This document shows, one piece after another, positions 45,315 through 55,485 of a stretch of DNA of 64,000 bases (positions within the stretch are counted from its first letter, which is position 1; the number at the start of each line of letters is the position of its first letter). Below the pieces are notes generated by a model. That model saw only the letters and a program-made list of their open reading frames with translations, made no database searches and was not told the origin of the DNA. This stretch comes from Antarctobacter albus (lineage in GTDB: Bacteria; Pseudomonadota; Alphaproteobacteria; Rhodobacterales; Rhodobacteraceae), in assembly GCF_900101505.1 (NCBI RefSeq), contig NZ_FMZI01000003.1, positions 248,001 to 312,000 on the forward strand, in the 5' to 3' direction. A program made the translations under genes and the position numbers.

Positions 45315-46337
45315 ATGCAGGCGGTGGACCTGGCGCGCGTGGCGGAATGGATGCAGGACCATGTGCCGGGGTTTTACGGGCCGCTGCAGGCCGAGCAATT
45401 CGAACAGGGCCAGTCCAACCCCACCTTCCGGCTGGACAGTCCCTCGGGTCGCTATGTCTTGCGGCGCAAGCCTCCGGGGAAGCTGTTGAAATCCGCGCAT
45501 GCGGTGGACCGGGAGTTTCGCGTCCAGTCTGCGCTGGCCGGGACTGGCGTGCCCGTGCCGAGGATGTTGGCATTTTGCCAGGACGACGCGGTGCTGGGCA
45601 GTGCGTTCTACATCATGGAGCATGTCGCCGGCCGCACCCTTGTCAAACCCGACCTGCCGGGGGAGGCGCCGACGGGGCGGGCCGCGATCATGGACGAGGT
45701 GAACCGCGTTCTGGCTGCGATCCACTCCCTCGACCCGGCCCGACTGGGCCTGTCTGATTACGGTGCGCCAGGAAACTACTATGAACGACAGCTGGCGCGG
45801 TGGACGGGGCAGTACCGCGCCTCGGAAACCGAACGGCAGCCTGACATGGAGGCCCTGATCACCTGGCTGGAACGGGCCGTGCCTGCCGATGACGGGCAGC
45901 GGACGCTCGTGCATGGCGATTTCCGCCTGGACAACCTGTTGTTCGCGCCAGAGGGGGCAGAGTGCAGGGCGGTGCTGGACTGGGAGCTGTCCACGCTGGG
46001 CCATCCCCATGCGGACTTCGCCGGGGTCCTGATGCAATGGCAGTTGCCGCCGGGGCCGGAGACGCGCGGACTGGCCGGGGTGGACCGGGCAGCACTGGGC
46101 CTGCCCTCGGACCAGGCATTCGTCACCAGCTATTGCGTGCGACGCGGGATCGACGGGATCGGCAACCTTGGCTTTTGTGTGGCCTTCGCCTTCTTCCGCA
46201 TGGCGGCGATCCTGCAGGGGGTCAGGAAACGTGCCCTTGACGGCACTGCCGCGAACCCGGAAAAGGGTTTGAAACTGGGCGCTTATGTGCCAAAATTTGC
46301 AGCTATGGGGCTGGAGGCCCGGCACGGATATGGATGA
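45315..46337 (+). CDS. Phosphotransferase-family protein (APH type, ACAD-associated)
   Basis: This 340-residue kinase-like protein has the N-terminal nucleotide region (QFEQGQSNPTFRLDS... YVLRRKPPG), the catalytic loop LVHGDFRLDNLLF and the metal-binding VLDWELSTLGHPHADF. In fused ACAD10/11 enzymes such a domain phosphorylates 4-hydroxyacyl-CoA for conversion by the dehydrogenase; the adjacent separate genes here suggest the same two-step chemistry. This substrate is an inference. Confidence 0.88.
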   Translation: MQAVDLARVAEWMQDHVPGFYGPLQAEQFEQGQSNPTFRLDSPSGRYVLRRKPPGKLLKSAHAVDREFRVQSALAGTGVPVPRMLAFCQDDAVLGSAFYIMEHVAGRTLVKPDLPGEAPTGRAAIMDEVNRVLAAIHSLDPARLGLSDYGAPGNYYERQLARWTGQYRASETERQPDMEALITWLERAVPADDGQRTLVHGDFRLDNLLFAPEGAECRAVLDWELSTLGHPHADFAGVLMQWQLPPGPETRGLAGVDRAALGLPSDQAFVTSYCVRRGIDGIGNLGFCVAFAFFRMAAILQGVRKRALDGTAANPEKGLKLGAYVPKFAAMGLEARHGYG

Positions 46338-46725
46338 GGCTTTCCGCGAGGCACCCTATGCCTATTCCCGGCACATCGGGATGAAGATGACCGACTGGCA
46401 CGAGGGCTATGCCGCCTTCGAGCTGCCGCTGGAAGATTTCCTGATGAACCGTCACGGTAATCCGCATGGCGGTGTCCATGCCTCTCTGCTGGACACGGTC
46501 ATGGGTTACGCTGGCTGCTGGACCGGCGATCCCGAGCGCAAGCAGCTGTGCCTGACGCTGAGCCTGAACGTGCAGTACCTCTCGCGACCCAAAGGGCAAT
46601 TGCTGAAGGGCGAGGGCTGGAAGACCGGCGGCGGGCGGTCTTCCTTCTTTGCCGAGGCGCAGATCGCGGATGAAACCGGCGAGCTGATTGCCAAGGGCAC
46701 GGGCGTGTTCAAGTACCGGTCTTGA
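46330..46725 (+). CDS. PaaI-family thioesterase
   Basis: This 131-residue hot-dog thioesterase has NRHGNPHGGVHASLLDTVMG, the acidic/His catalytic loop of the family, and the strand LSLNVQYLSRPKGQLL. It overlaps the previous gene by 8 bases, so it belongs to the same transcript. It may hydrolyse stalled acyl-CoA intermediates of the cluster. Confidence 0.9.
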   Translation: MDEAFREAPYAYSRHIGMKMTDWHEGYAAFELPLEDFLMNRHGNPHGGVHASLLDTVMGYAGCWTGDPERKQLCLTLSLNVQYLSRPKGQLLKGEGWKTGGGRSSFFAEAQIADETGELIAKGTGVFKYRS

Positions 46726-46749
46726 CGGCGTGGCGGGCTGAACCCCGCC

Positions 46750-47394
46750 CTACGCAAGGTCCGCGACCAGCGCGGGCAGATCTGCGTGATCCGCGAAACT
46801 GGCCCTGTGCGGCAGGTCCCCGACCGGCGTCTTGCGATAGCCCTCCGTGAACAGCAGGAACGGGATGCCCGCGTTCTGTGCGGTCTCGACGTCTGTTTCG
46901 CTGTCGCCCACGTAAAGCGCGCGAGAGGCGCCGTCGAGCGCGGCGTGCAGCATGGCCGGGTCGGGCTTGCGCGTGGGCAGGCTGTCCCCGCCGATGACAA
47001 CCTCGAAGAAGGGCGCCAGCCCGGTGTCGCGCAGCGCGGACAGCGTGGCCTCATGTGGCTTGTTGGTGCAAAGGGTCAGCCGATGGCCTGCCTCTTGCAG
47101 TGCGGTCAGTGCCTCGCGCGCGCCGGGATAGACCGAGTCCGGGTCGCTGGGCGTGTTGACGTAGTGATGCATGGTGCGGCGCGTCAGCTCGGCGTGATGG
47201 TCCTGCGAAACGCCGACGTGATCCAGCACCCGTTCCAGCAGGATCGGCAAGCCCCGTCCGACAAAGCCTTGCGTCGTGTGGCGGTCGATCCCGGGCAGGG
47301 ACATTTCCGCCAGTGCCGAGGCCACGCCGTGATGGATATGCGGCACGCTGTCGATCAGTGTGCCGTCCAGGTCGAAGGCGATGGTCAGGCTCAT
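46750..47394 (-). CDS. gph: Phosphoglycolate phosphatase (HAD superfamily)
   Basis: This 214-residue HAD phosphatase has the DxDGT nucleophile motif [23 protein letters not shown] (motif II region) and [12 protein letters not shown] (motif IV). Gph removes phosphate from 2-phosphoglycolate formed in DNA repair and metabolism. Its ATG overlaps the rpe stop by four bases, the usual gph-rpe linkage. Confidence 0.88.
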   Translation of the reverse strand: MSLTIAFDLDGTLIDSVPHIHHGVASALAEMSLPGIDRHTTQGFVGRGLPILLERVLDHVGVSQDHHAELTRRTMHHYVNTPSDPDSVYPGAREALTALQEAGHRLTLCTNKPHEATLSALRDTGLAPFFEVVIGGDSLPTRKPDPAMLHAALDGASRALYVGDSETDVETAQNAGIPFLLFTEGYRKTPVGDLPHRASFADHADLPALVADLA

Positions 47395-48080
47395 GCGGCG
47401 AGCGTGGTGGCCGCAGTGCGGATCGCGCGGATGTTCTCGCCATAGGGCGCCGGGTTCTCGACCGATCCGCCGCGGAACACGGCAGATCCGGCCACAAGAA
47501 CGTCGGCGCCAGCCTCGACCACAAGCGGCGCGGTGGTCGGATCGACGCCGCCGTCGATCTCGATATGCACCGGGCGGTCCCCGATCATCTGGCGCAGGGT
47601 GCGGACCTTGCTGGTCATGTCGATGAATTTCTGCCCGCCGAAGCCGGGGTTCACGGTCATGACGCAGACCAGATCGGTCAGGTCCAGCAGGTGTTCGATG
47701 GCCTGCGCCGGGGTGCCCGGGTTCAGCGCCACACCCGCCTTCATTCCGGCGGCGCGGATTGCCTGCAGGGTGCGATGGGTATGCGCCCCGGCCTCGACAT
47801 GGGCGGTCAGGATGTCGGCGCCCGCTTCGGCGTAGGCCTCGATATAGGGATCGACGGGGGCAATCATCAGGTGCACGTCCATGACCGTCTTGACATGTTT
47901 GCGGAAGGCTTTGACCGCGGGCGGGCCAAAGGTGAGGTTCGGGACAAAGTGCCCGTCCATCACGTCGACATGGATCCAGTCGGCGCCCTGATCCTCGACG
48001 GCGCGGATCTCACGCCCGAAATCGGCGAAATCGGCGGACAGGATGGAGGGGGCGATCTTGACGGTGCGGTCGAAGGGCAT
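47391..48080 (-). CDS. rpe: Ribulose-phosphate 3-epimerase
   Basis: This 229-residue TIM-barrel enzyme interconverts ribulose 5-phosphate and xylulose 5-phosphate. [33 protein letters not shown] with the metal-binding His and Asp, and [14 protein letters not shown] are visible, as is the C-terminal [12 protein letters not shown]. The start at 48080 has AGGAAA. It is the first gene of the rpe-gph pair. Confidence 0.96.
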   Translation of the reverse strand: MPFDRTVKIAPSILSADFADFGREIRAVEDQGADWIHVDVMDGHFVPNLTFGPPAVKAFRKHVKTVMDVHLMIAPVDPYIEAYAEAGADILTAHVEAGAHTHRTLQAIRAAGMKAGVALNPGTPAQAIEHLLDLTDLVCVMTVNPGFGGQKFIDMTSKVRTLRQMIGDRPVHIEIDGGVDPTTAPLVVEAGADVLVAGSAVFRGGSVENPAPYGENIRAIRTAATTLAA

Positions 48081-48154
48081 GGGTTTTCCTGAAAGCAAGG
48101 CGGTTGAACAGGGATTTGGCCGCTGAAGGGCGCCGGGTCAAGTCCGGGACGGGG

Positions 48155-49087
48155 TCAGTACCCGGCGTCGCGGTCCACGAGGTGCAACAGGGACTCACCG
48201 GCTTCGCCACGGCGGATGTTTTCGGCGATGACGCGGGCCGCCGTCCCGGGGCGTGTCGTGGAGGCGATATGCGGGGTGACGGTAACATGGGGGTGGGACC
48301 AGAAAGGATGATCTTCCGGCAGTGGCTCGACGCGAAAGACGTCGAGCGTGGCATGCGCGATCTGCCCCGCGTCCAGCGCGTCGATCAGCGCGCCATCGTC
48401 GATCAGCGGCCCGCGCCCCGGGTTGATGAGGAAAGCGCCGCGCGCCGGCAGGGCCAGCGTCTCGGCGTCGATCAGGTTCAGGGTGGCGGGCGTATCCGGC
48501 AGCAGCAGGATGACGATCTGCGCATCGGTCAGGGCCTTGCGCAATCCGTCCTCCCCTGCATGGCAGATGACACCGGGCAGTTCCTTTTGCGTGCGGCTCC
48601 ACCCCGTGACCGGGAAACCCAGCGCAGTCAGAGCCTTGGCACAGGCCTGCCCCAGCGCGCCCATCCCCAGGATCGTCACGGGGCGGTCAGCCGACAGCGG
48701 CGGCGGGGTCGCGTCCCATTCGCGGTCCGGGTTCACGATATGGGCGTCCATGCCAAGGTGGTGGCGCAGCGTATGGCCGGTGACCCATTCCACCATGCCC
48801 TGGGTCAGACCGTCCTCATCGACCATGCGGGCCAGCGGCACGGTTAGGGTCTCGTTCCCGGTGATGCCCTCGACACCGGCCCAGAGGTTCAACACGGCCT
48901 TGAGCCGGGTAAACGGCGTGAAATCCTGCACGTCCGAATTCGGCGCATAGACGATGTAATCTACCTCGGCAGCGGGCAGCTCGGTGTCCAGCCGATAGTC
49001 CAGCCCGGCGGCGTCAAGCGCGCTGCGCAACGGGCCTTCGTAGTCTTCCCATTTCTCGGAGCGGGCGGCGAAGAGGATATTGGTCAT
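48155..49087 (-). CDS. D-2-hydroxyacid dehydrogenase (glyoxylate/hydroxypyruvate reductase A-like)
   Basis: This 310-residue NAD(P)-dependent reductase has ILGMGALGQACAKAL (Rossmann), NPGRGPLIDDGALIDAL and the catalytic His region VTPHIASTTRPG. The short N-terminal half suits GhrA, which reduces glyoxylate and hydroxypyruvate. The start at 49087 is preceded by GGAG; the longer in-frame extension is rejected. It stands 74 bases upstream of rpe on the same strand. Confidence 0.85.
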   Translation of the reverse strand: MTNILFAARSEKWEDYEGPLRSALDAAGLDYRLDTELPAAEVDYIVYAPNSDVQDFTPFTRLKAVLNLWAGVEGITGNETLTVPLARMVDEDGLTQGMVEWVTGHTLRHHLGMDAHIVNPDREWDATPPPLSADRPVTILGMGALGQACAKALTALGFPVTGWSRTQKELPGVICHAGEDGLRKALTDAQIVILLLPDTPATLNLIDAETLALPARGAFLINPGRGPLIDDGALIDALDAGQIAHATLDVFRVEPLPEDHPFWSHPHVTVTPHIASTTRPGTAARVIAENIRRGEAGESLLHLVDRDAGY

Positions 49088-49175
49088 GGTCGGGGCTCCG
49101 GTCTGGGTTTTGCCCCTTAGACCACGGGCACCGGCAGAGGGAAAGCCGGTGCCCCGGGGCCAGGTCCGGCCCGGA

Positions 49176-50315
49176 TCACCTTGGCCGGTGGATATGCGCG
49201 CTTTGCACCAGGCCAAAGGCCAGCATCAGGACCAGCATGGCCGACCCGCCATAGCTGACCATCGGCAGCGGCACCCCGACGACCGGGGCCAGCCCCATGA
49301 CCATCGACATGTTCACGGCGAAGAACAGGAAGAAGGTCAGCCCGATCCCAAGGATCAGCAGCGAAGAGAACCGGTCACGGTTCTGAAGGGCCGCCACGAT
49401 GCAGAACAGAAGGATCAGGACATAGAGCGCCAGCAGGGACACCCCGCCGACAAAGCCGAATTCCTCGGCCAGCGTGTTGAAGATGAAGTCGGTGTGTTTC
49501 TCGGGCAGGAAGTTCAGCCGCGATTGCGTGCCCTGCATGAACCCGCGCCCAGTCCAGCCGCCCGATCCCATCGCGATCTTGGCCTGGGTGATGTGATAGC
49601 CCGCCCCCAGCGGATCCTGCGACGGGTCCAGGAACGTGTCGATGCGACGGAACTGGTAGTCCGCCAACAGCTGCCAATCGGTGCCGCGGCTCTGGAACAC
49701 GGCCCAGATGGTGCCGATGCCGGCGCTGATCACGGTGGCAAAATACAGCCAGTGCACCCCGGCAAGGAACATCATCAGCCCGCCCGCCGTCATCAACAGG
49801 ATCGCGGTCCCCAGGTCCGGCTGGGTCAGCACCAGGCCCGTGGGCACAAGGATGATGAGGATGGGGACCAGCACCCAGAGCGGGCGTGAGGTGCGCGACA
49901 GCGGCAGCCGGTCATAATAGGCGGCCAGCAGCATGACCATCGCGATCTTCATCACCTCGGAGGGCTGCAACCGCATGAAGCCCAGGTCGATCCAGCGCTG
50001 GGCGCCCATGCCGACGGCGCCGAACAGCTCGACCATCACCAGAAGGCCGAGCGAGCCGAAATAGGCGACCAGCGCCATGTTGCGCCAGAACCAGATCGGC
50101 ACCATCGCGACGATGAACATCAGCGCCAGGCCCAGGCCAAAGCGTTTCATCTGGGGTTCCGCCCAGGGGCTGAACGACCCGCCCGCGACCGAGTAGAGCA
50201 TCAGGAACCCGATGCCCGCCACCGCCGTCAGCAGGACGATCAGCGGCCAGTTCAGGTGCAGGATCTTGCGCCAGCCGGTGGGGACCGTCTTGACGTTGTA
50301 TTCAAGATACGTCAC
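49176..50315 (-). CDS. rodA: Rod-shape peptidoglycan glycosyltransferase RodA
   Basis: This 379-residue SEDS protein has about ten membrane helices and polymerises glycan strands with PBP2 during cell elongation. Signature stretches include MKIAMVMLLAAYYDR with the conserved acidic pocket nearby, and GVPLPMVSYGGSAML near the C-terminus. It overlaps mrdA by 4 bases (ATGA). Confidence 0.95.
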   Translation of the reverse strand: MTYLEYNVKTVPTGWRKILHLNWPLIVLLTAVAGIGFLMLYSVAGGSFSPWAEPQMKRFGLGLALMFIVAMVPIWFWRNMALVAYFGSLGLLVMVELFGAVGMGAQRWIDLGFMRLQPSEVMKIAMVMLLAAYYDRLPLSRTSRPLWVLVPILIILVPTGLVLTQPDLGTAILLMTAGGLMMFLAGVHWLYFATVISAGIGTIWAVFQSRGTDWQLLADYQFRRIDTFLDPSQDPLGAGYHITQAKIAMGSGGWTGRGFMQGTQSRLNFLPEKHTDFIFNTLAEEFGFVGGVSLLALYVLILLFCIVAALQNRDRFSSLLILGIGLTFFLFFAVNMSMVMGLAPVVGVPLPMVSYGGSAMLVLMLAFGLVQSAHIHRPR

Positions 50316-52255
50316 GCGCTGTCGCTCCCCTGCGCGCGACGTTCGGCACGTTCGCGCGCCAGCCGTTCCTGCTGGGCCTTGATGCGGCGCCGGTCAGCCT
50401 TGGGATAGGCCTCGAGCGGGGGATCGCCCTTGTAGAGCGCCTGCAGCGTGACGTCGCGGGCGATCGGCGCCGCCGCGGTACTGCCGCCGCCGCCGTGTTC
50501 GACCACTACCGAGACGGCGATCTGGGGCGCCTCTGCCGGGGCAAAGTTCACGAACAATGCGTGGTCACGCCGTTCCCAGGGCAGGTCGTCGTTCGAGGTG
50601 ACGCCGCGCGCACGCTCGGCGGCGGTGATGTTGCGGACCTGGCTGGTGCCGGTCTTGCCGGCCATGCGCATCTCGGCCGCGTCGATGCGCGACCGGTAGG
50701 CGGTGCCGTGGCGATGGTTCGACACCGCGAACATGGCGCGGCGGATCTGGCGCAGGTGGTTGGGGTTGATCCCGAGATCTGCCCCCTCCAGGTGCACGGT
50801 CTCGATGCCGTCGACGCTCTTGACGAGGCGCGGCGTCACCGCCTTGCCGGTGGCGATGCGTGCCGTCATCACCGCCAGTTGCAGCGGCGACGACAGGACG
50901 AAGCCCTGGCCGATGGAGGCGTTGACGGAGTCCCCGATCACCCAGTCCGCGCCACGGTTGCGCCGCTTCCAGTCCTTGTCGGGGATCAGGCCGCTGGTGA
51001 CGGCCGACATCGGGATGTCATGCGACTCTCCCATGCCCAGACGGCGCGCCATGTCGGCGATGCGTTCGATGCCCACCTTCAGCGCCATTTCATAGTAATA
51101 GACGTCGCAGCTTTCGCGCAGGCTCTGTTCCAAGGTCATGTGGCCGTGGCCGACGCGTTTCCAGCAGTGGAACTTGCGCCCGCCGACCTCCAGGTGGCCG
51201 GGGCACCAGACCGTGTCGTCGGGCGTCATCAGGCCCGCGTCCATTGCCGCCAGCGCCGTGACCATCTTGAAGGTCGAGCCGGGCGGATAGGCGTCCTGCA
51301 CGGTTTTCGAGGCCAGCGGGCGGTGGTCATTGTCGCGCAACTTGCCGTAGTCGGCCACCGAAATCCCGCGCACGAACTTGTTGGGGTCGTAGGACGGGGC
51401 CGAGGCAATGGCCAGAAGGTCTCCGCGGTTGACGTCCATCACCACGACAGAGGCACTTTCCTGTCCAAGGCGGGCCTGGACGTATTCCTGCAGCGCCGTA
51501 TCCACGGTCAATTGCAGGTCGGCGCCGGCCTCGCCCTCGCGCCGGTCGAGTTCGCGCATGACGCGGCCCACGGCGTTGACCTCGACCCGTTTGGCGCCGG
51601 CATTGCCGCGCAGCTGTTCCTCGTACTTGGCCTCGACGCCCACCTTGCCGATCTGGAACCGGGGGATGCGCAGCACGGGCGGCGGATCCTCGTAGCGCGA
51701 CAGGTCGCGTTCCGAGACCGGCCCGACGTAGCCCGCCACATGGGCATAGAGCTCGCGGCTCGGGTAGACCCGGCTCAGGCCCACCTCGGGCGTGACGCCG
51801 GGCAGGGCAGGGGCGTTGACCGCGACACGGCTGATGTCCTCCCACCGGACGCGATCGGCGATGGTGACGGGAAAGAAGGGGGCCGTCCGCTCCATCTCGG
51901 CCAGGGCGCGGTTCAGGTCATCCTCGTCCAGTTCCACCAGTTGGCCCAGGCGGCGGATCACCGTGGTCACGTCGCCCGCGTCCTCACGCGTCAGCGTGAT
52001 GCGGTATGTCTGTTCGTTCTCGGCGATCACCCGGCCTTCGCGGTCGAAGATGCGGCCACGGGCGGGAGGAATCAGCCGGATGTTGATGCGGTTTTCCTCG
52101 GCCAGGAGGCGGAATTCATCTGCCTGGTCGACCTGCATGTGACGCATCCGCAGGGCCAGCACGCTGGCAAAGCCAAGTTGCAGTCCGCCCAGCATCAGCC
52201 CGCGTCGCGTGATGCGACGGGCACTGTCGGCGGTTTCGCGTGGGCTTCGTCTCAT
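50312..52255 (-). CDS. mrdA: Penicillin-binding protein 2 (transpeptidase)
   Basis: This 647-residue protein crosslinks peptidoglycan during elongation. It has an N-terminal membrane segment (about residues 20-38), a pedestal domain with RGRIFDREGRVIAEN, and a transpeptidase domain with the catalytic SxxK in PPGSTFKMV, SCD as SxN and KTGTSQ. The start at 52255 overlaps the mreD stop by four bases. A charged C-terminal tail is present. Together with RodA it forms the elongasome core. Confidence 0.95.
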   Translation of the reverse strand: MRRSPRETADSARRITRRGLMLGGLQLGFASVLALRMRHMQVDQADEFRLLAEENRINIRLIPPARGRIFDREGRVIAENEQTYRITLTREDAGDVTTVIRRLGQLVELDEDDLNRALAEMERTAPFFPVTIADRVRWEDISRVAVNAPALPGVTPEVGLSRVYPSRELYAHVAGYVGPVSERDLSRYEDPPPVLRIPRFQIGKVGVEAKYEEQLRGNAGAKRVEVNAVGRVMRELDRREGEAGADLQLTVDTALQEYVQARLGQESASVVVMDVNRGDLLAIASAPSYDPNKFVRGISVADYGKLRDNDHRPLASKTVQDAYPPGSTFKMVTALAAMDAGLMTPDDTVWCPGHLEVGGRKFHCWKRVGHGHMTLEQSLRESCDVYYYEMALKVGIERIADMARRLGMGESHDIPMSAVTSGLIPDKDWKRRNRGADWVIGDSVNASIGQGFVLSSPLQLAVMTARIATGKAVTPRLVKSVDGIETVHLEGADLGINPNHLRQIRRAMFAVSNHRHGTAYRSRIDAAEMRMAGKTGTSQVRNITAAERARGVTSNDDLPWERRDHALFVNFAPAEAPQIAVSVVVEHGGGGSTAAAPIARDVTLQALYKGDPPLEAYPKADRRRIKAQQERLARERAERRAQGSDSA

Positions 52256-52791
52256 AGCGGGCGTCCCGTGTGATCGTATTCGCCGGGCGTGCTGCGCCGC
52301 ACGCCAAGTGCAAGGTAGCTGATCGCGGCCACCAGGGGGTAGATCGCGACCGTCATACCATATTGCATCACCCATAGAGAAAGCATTCCCGGCGTTACGA
52401 TCAAGAGTGCGAGAGTGACGCGGTAGATCACGGTGATGACCAGAAGGCCGGTCGCGGCGGTCAGCCATTCGGCGGCAAAGGTGTTCTCGCGCACGTGGCG
52501 GCCCCGCACCTTGAGCCATTCCGAGGTCAGCAGCACCAGCAGCGCCCAAAGTCCGGGGGGCCGATGAAAAAGGAAGTCCGCCAGCAGCATGACCCCGGCG
52601 ATGGACATCATCGGAACGTAGTCGGGCCGCCGCAGTGCCCAGGCAAAGGTCAGTGCCGTCAGGACGTCCGGCCCCGCGATGCGCGAGGGCATGATCTGCA
52701 GCGGCAGCAGGTGGACGAAGAATATCGCCAGGGCGAGCGCCACGTAGGTGGCCCGCATCGTCCAGAGCCGCGCCGGGCTGTTCTCAGCCAT
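52252..52791 (-). CDS. mreD: Rod shape-determining protein MreD
   Basis: This 179-residue membrane protein has about five hydrophobic helices and no strong motif; identification rests on size, topology and its place between mreC and mrdA. The start MAENSPARLW lies within the last codons of mreC (8-base overlap). Confidence 0.88.
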   Translation of the reverse strand: MAENSPARLWTMRATYVALALAIFFVHLLPLQIMPSRIAGPDVLTALTFAWALRRPDYVPMMSIAGVMLLADFLFHRPPGLWALLVLLTSEWLKVRGRHVRENTFAAEWLTAATGLLVITVIYRVTLALLIVTPGMLSLWVMQYGMTVAIYPLVAAISYLALGVRRSTPGEYDHTGRPL

Positions 52792-53704
52792 CGCCGGGCG
52801 TTCCCGGTGCTGCGGGGGGCGGCGGCGCACCGGCGTCGGGCAGGGCCTCCGGCAGGATCAGCGAAGAGGGTGCCTCGACCCGGCGTGCGCCGTGGTCACG
52901 CAGGACGCGCAGGAATTCCAGTTGTTCGTAATCGGCGGCCAGGCGCACCCGCAACCGCCCGCCGGGGTCCTGCGCCACTTGGCCGATCAGCAGGCCGGGC
53001 GGAAAGACCTCGCCGTCGCCGGTGGTCACGATCCGGTCACCGGGGCGCACCAGGTCGGGGTTTTCCAGGAAGTCGATGGGCGGGGCAGAGGTGTTGTCAC
53101 CCGCGATGATGGCACGCTGGCCCGAAGGCTGGATTTCCGCCGGGATGCGCGATGTCGCATCGGTCAGCAGGATCACGCGGCTGGTATTGGCGCCCACGCC
53201 GGAGACCCGGCCCACCAGCCCGATGCCGTCCATCGTCGCCCAGCCGTCCACGATGCCGTCGCGCCCGCCCACGTTGATCAGCACCGACTGCCGGAACGGA
53301 GAGCCGGAATCCGCCAGCACCACGGCGGTGATATAGGTCAGACGCGGGTCCAGACGGACGTTGTTGAGGTCGCGCAGGCGGGCGTTTTCCTGTTCCAGCT
53401 GCAGCGCCGCCTCTTTCCAGGCGGTCATCTTGCGCAGCTCGCGGCGCAGCTCCTCGTTCTGTTCATACAGCTGCTGATAGCTCTGGAAATCGCGCACCAG
53501 CCGGATGGTGGCCGTCACCGGCGCCATCGCCCAGTCCATGCGCGGCACCACCGCGTCCACGACCTGCGCGCGGAACCGTTCCACGCGCGGACTGTCGATG
53601 CGCCACAGCAGGAAGATCCCGAAGAGCACCAGCGCAAGGACGACAAGCAACAGGCGCTTGAGCGGGCCGGTAAAGTCGTCGGATGCATTGCGGTCGCTGG
53701 CCAT
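52784..53704 (-). CDS. mreC: Rod shape-determining protein MreC
   Basis: This 306-residue protein has a single N-terminal membrane helix (about residues 15-33), a coiled coil (YEQNEELRRELRKMTAWKEAALQLEQENARLR) and a beta-rich domain with TSRIPAEIQPSGQRAIIAGDN and PGDRIVTTGDGEVFPPG. It links MreB filaments to the periplasmic wall machinery. mreB, usually directly upstream, is separated here by an inserted gene on the other strand. Confidence 0.93.
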   Translation of the reverse strand: MASDRNASDDFTGPLKRLLLVVLALVLFGIFLLWRIDSPRVERFRAQVVDAVVPRMDWAMAPVTATIRLVRDFQSYQQLYEQNEELRRELRKMTAWKEAALQLEQENARLRDLNNVRLDPRLTYITAVVLADSGSPFRQSVLINVGGRDGIVDGWATMDGIGLVGRVSGVGANTSRVILLTDATSRIPAEIQPSGQRAIIAGDNTSAPPIDFLENPDLVRPGDRIVTTGDGEVFPPGLLIGQVAQDPGGRLRVRLAADYEQLEFLRVLRDHGARRVEAPSSLILPEALPDAGAPPPPAAPGTPGDG

Positions 53705-53895
53705 GAGACTCGTCGGGTTCGTTTAGCCTATTCTGTATAGATTGGTGCCCGGTTACTACAGTCACGCTTGACCCAGAGCCAGCACAACTTTGCCGACCCG
53801 CGACGGTGGCATAGGCTGCATGTGCGGGAAGTCGCCTCCTCTGTCTTGAAGGTGCGGCTGTCTACCGATCCCGTTTCGAGTACATGGAGCTCGCT

Positions 53896-54231
53896 ATGAC
53901 ACCATTCTTTTTGTCGGCCCTTTTCGCCGCAAGCCTTTCTTTTGCGACATTGCCCAGTTTTGCCGCGGCGCAACAGATGCTGTCCGACGGGCAGGAAATT
54001 GTCGCAACGATTTCGAAAGGACCCTTTTCAAGTTTTCAGGGTCGATATGGTACAGGGAAGGTAGGCTTTACCTATCGCAAATCGTCAAACACTCTCGGTC
54101 CAGCCAGCATCCTATCACACACGGGCAACAAGATCGTTGCGCGGGGGACCTCAACTACCTGTACGTTCCGCAAAAACGCCTCCGTCAGTTGCAAGAACGG
54201 TAGCCGGGGCGTTTGGCAGTTGGCCAAGTAG
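53896..54231 (+). CDS. Small exported protein inserted between mreB and mreC
   Basis: This 111-residue protein has a signal peptide (MTPFFLSALFAASLSFATLP, cleavage probably after AAA) and a mature part with two Cys residues (TTCTFRKNASVSCKNG) likely bonded. The start at 53896 has GGAG 6 bases upstream. It runs opposite to the mre genes and its DNA is noticeably less GC-rich than them, which suggests later insertion. Function unknown. Confidence 0.65.
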   Translation: MTPFFLSALFAASLSFATLPSFAAAQQMLSDGQEIVATISKGPFSSFQGRYGTGKVGFTYRKSSNTLGPASILSHTGNKIVARGTSTTCTFRKNASVSCKNGSRGVWQLAK

Positions 54232-54291
54232 AACACGACCAAAGCTTGCCGAAACGGGCAGAGGGCAAGCTCTGGCAATCGTGCCGCGCGT

Positions 54292-55485
<1,194 letters not shown>

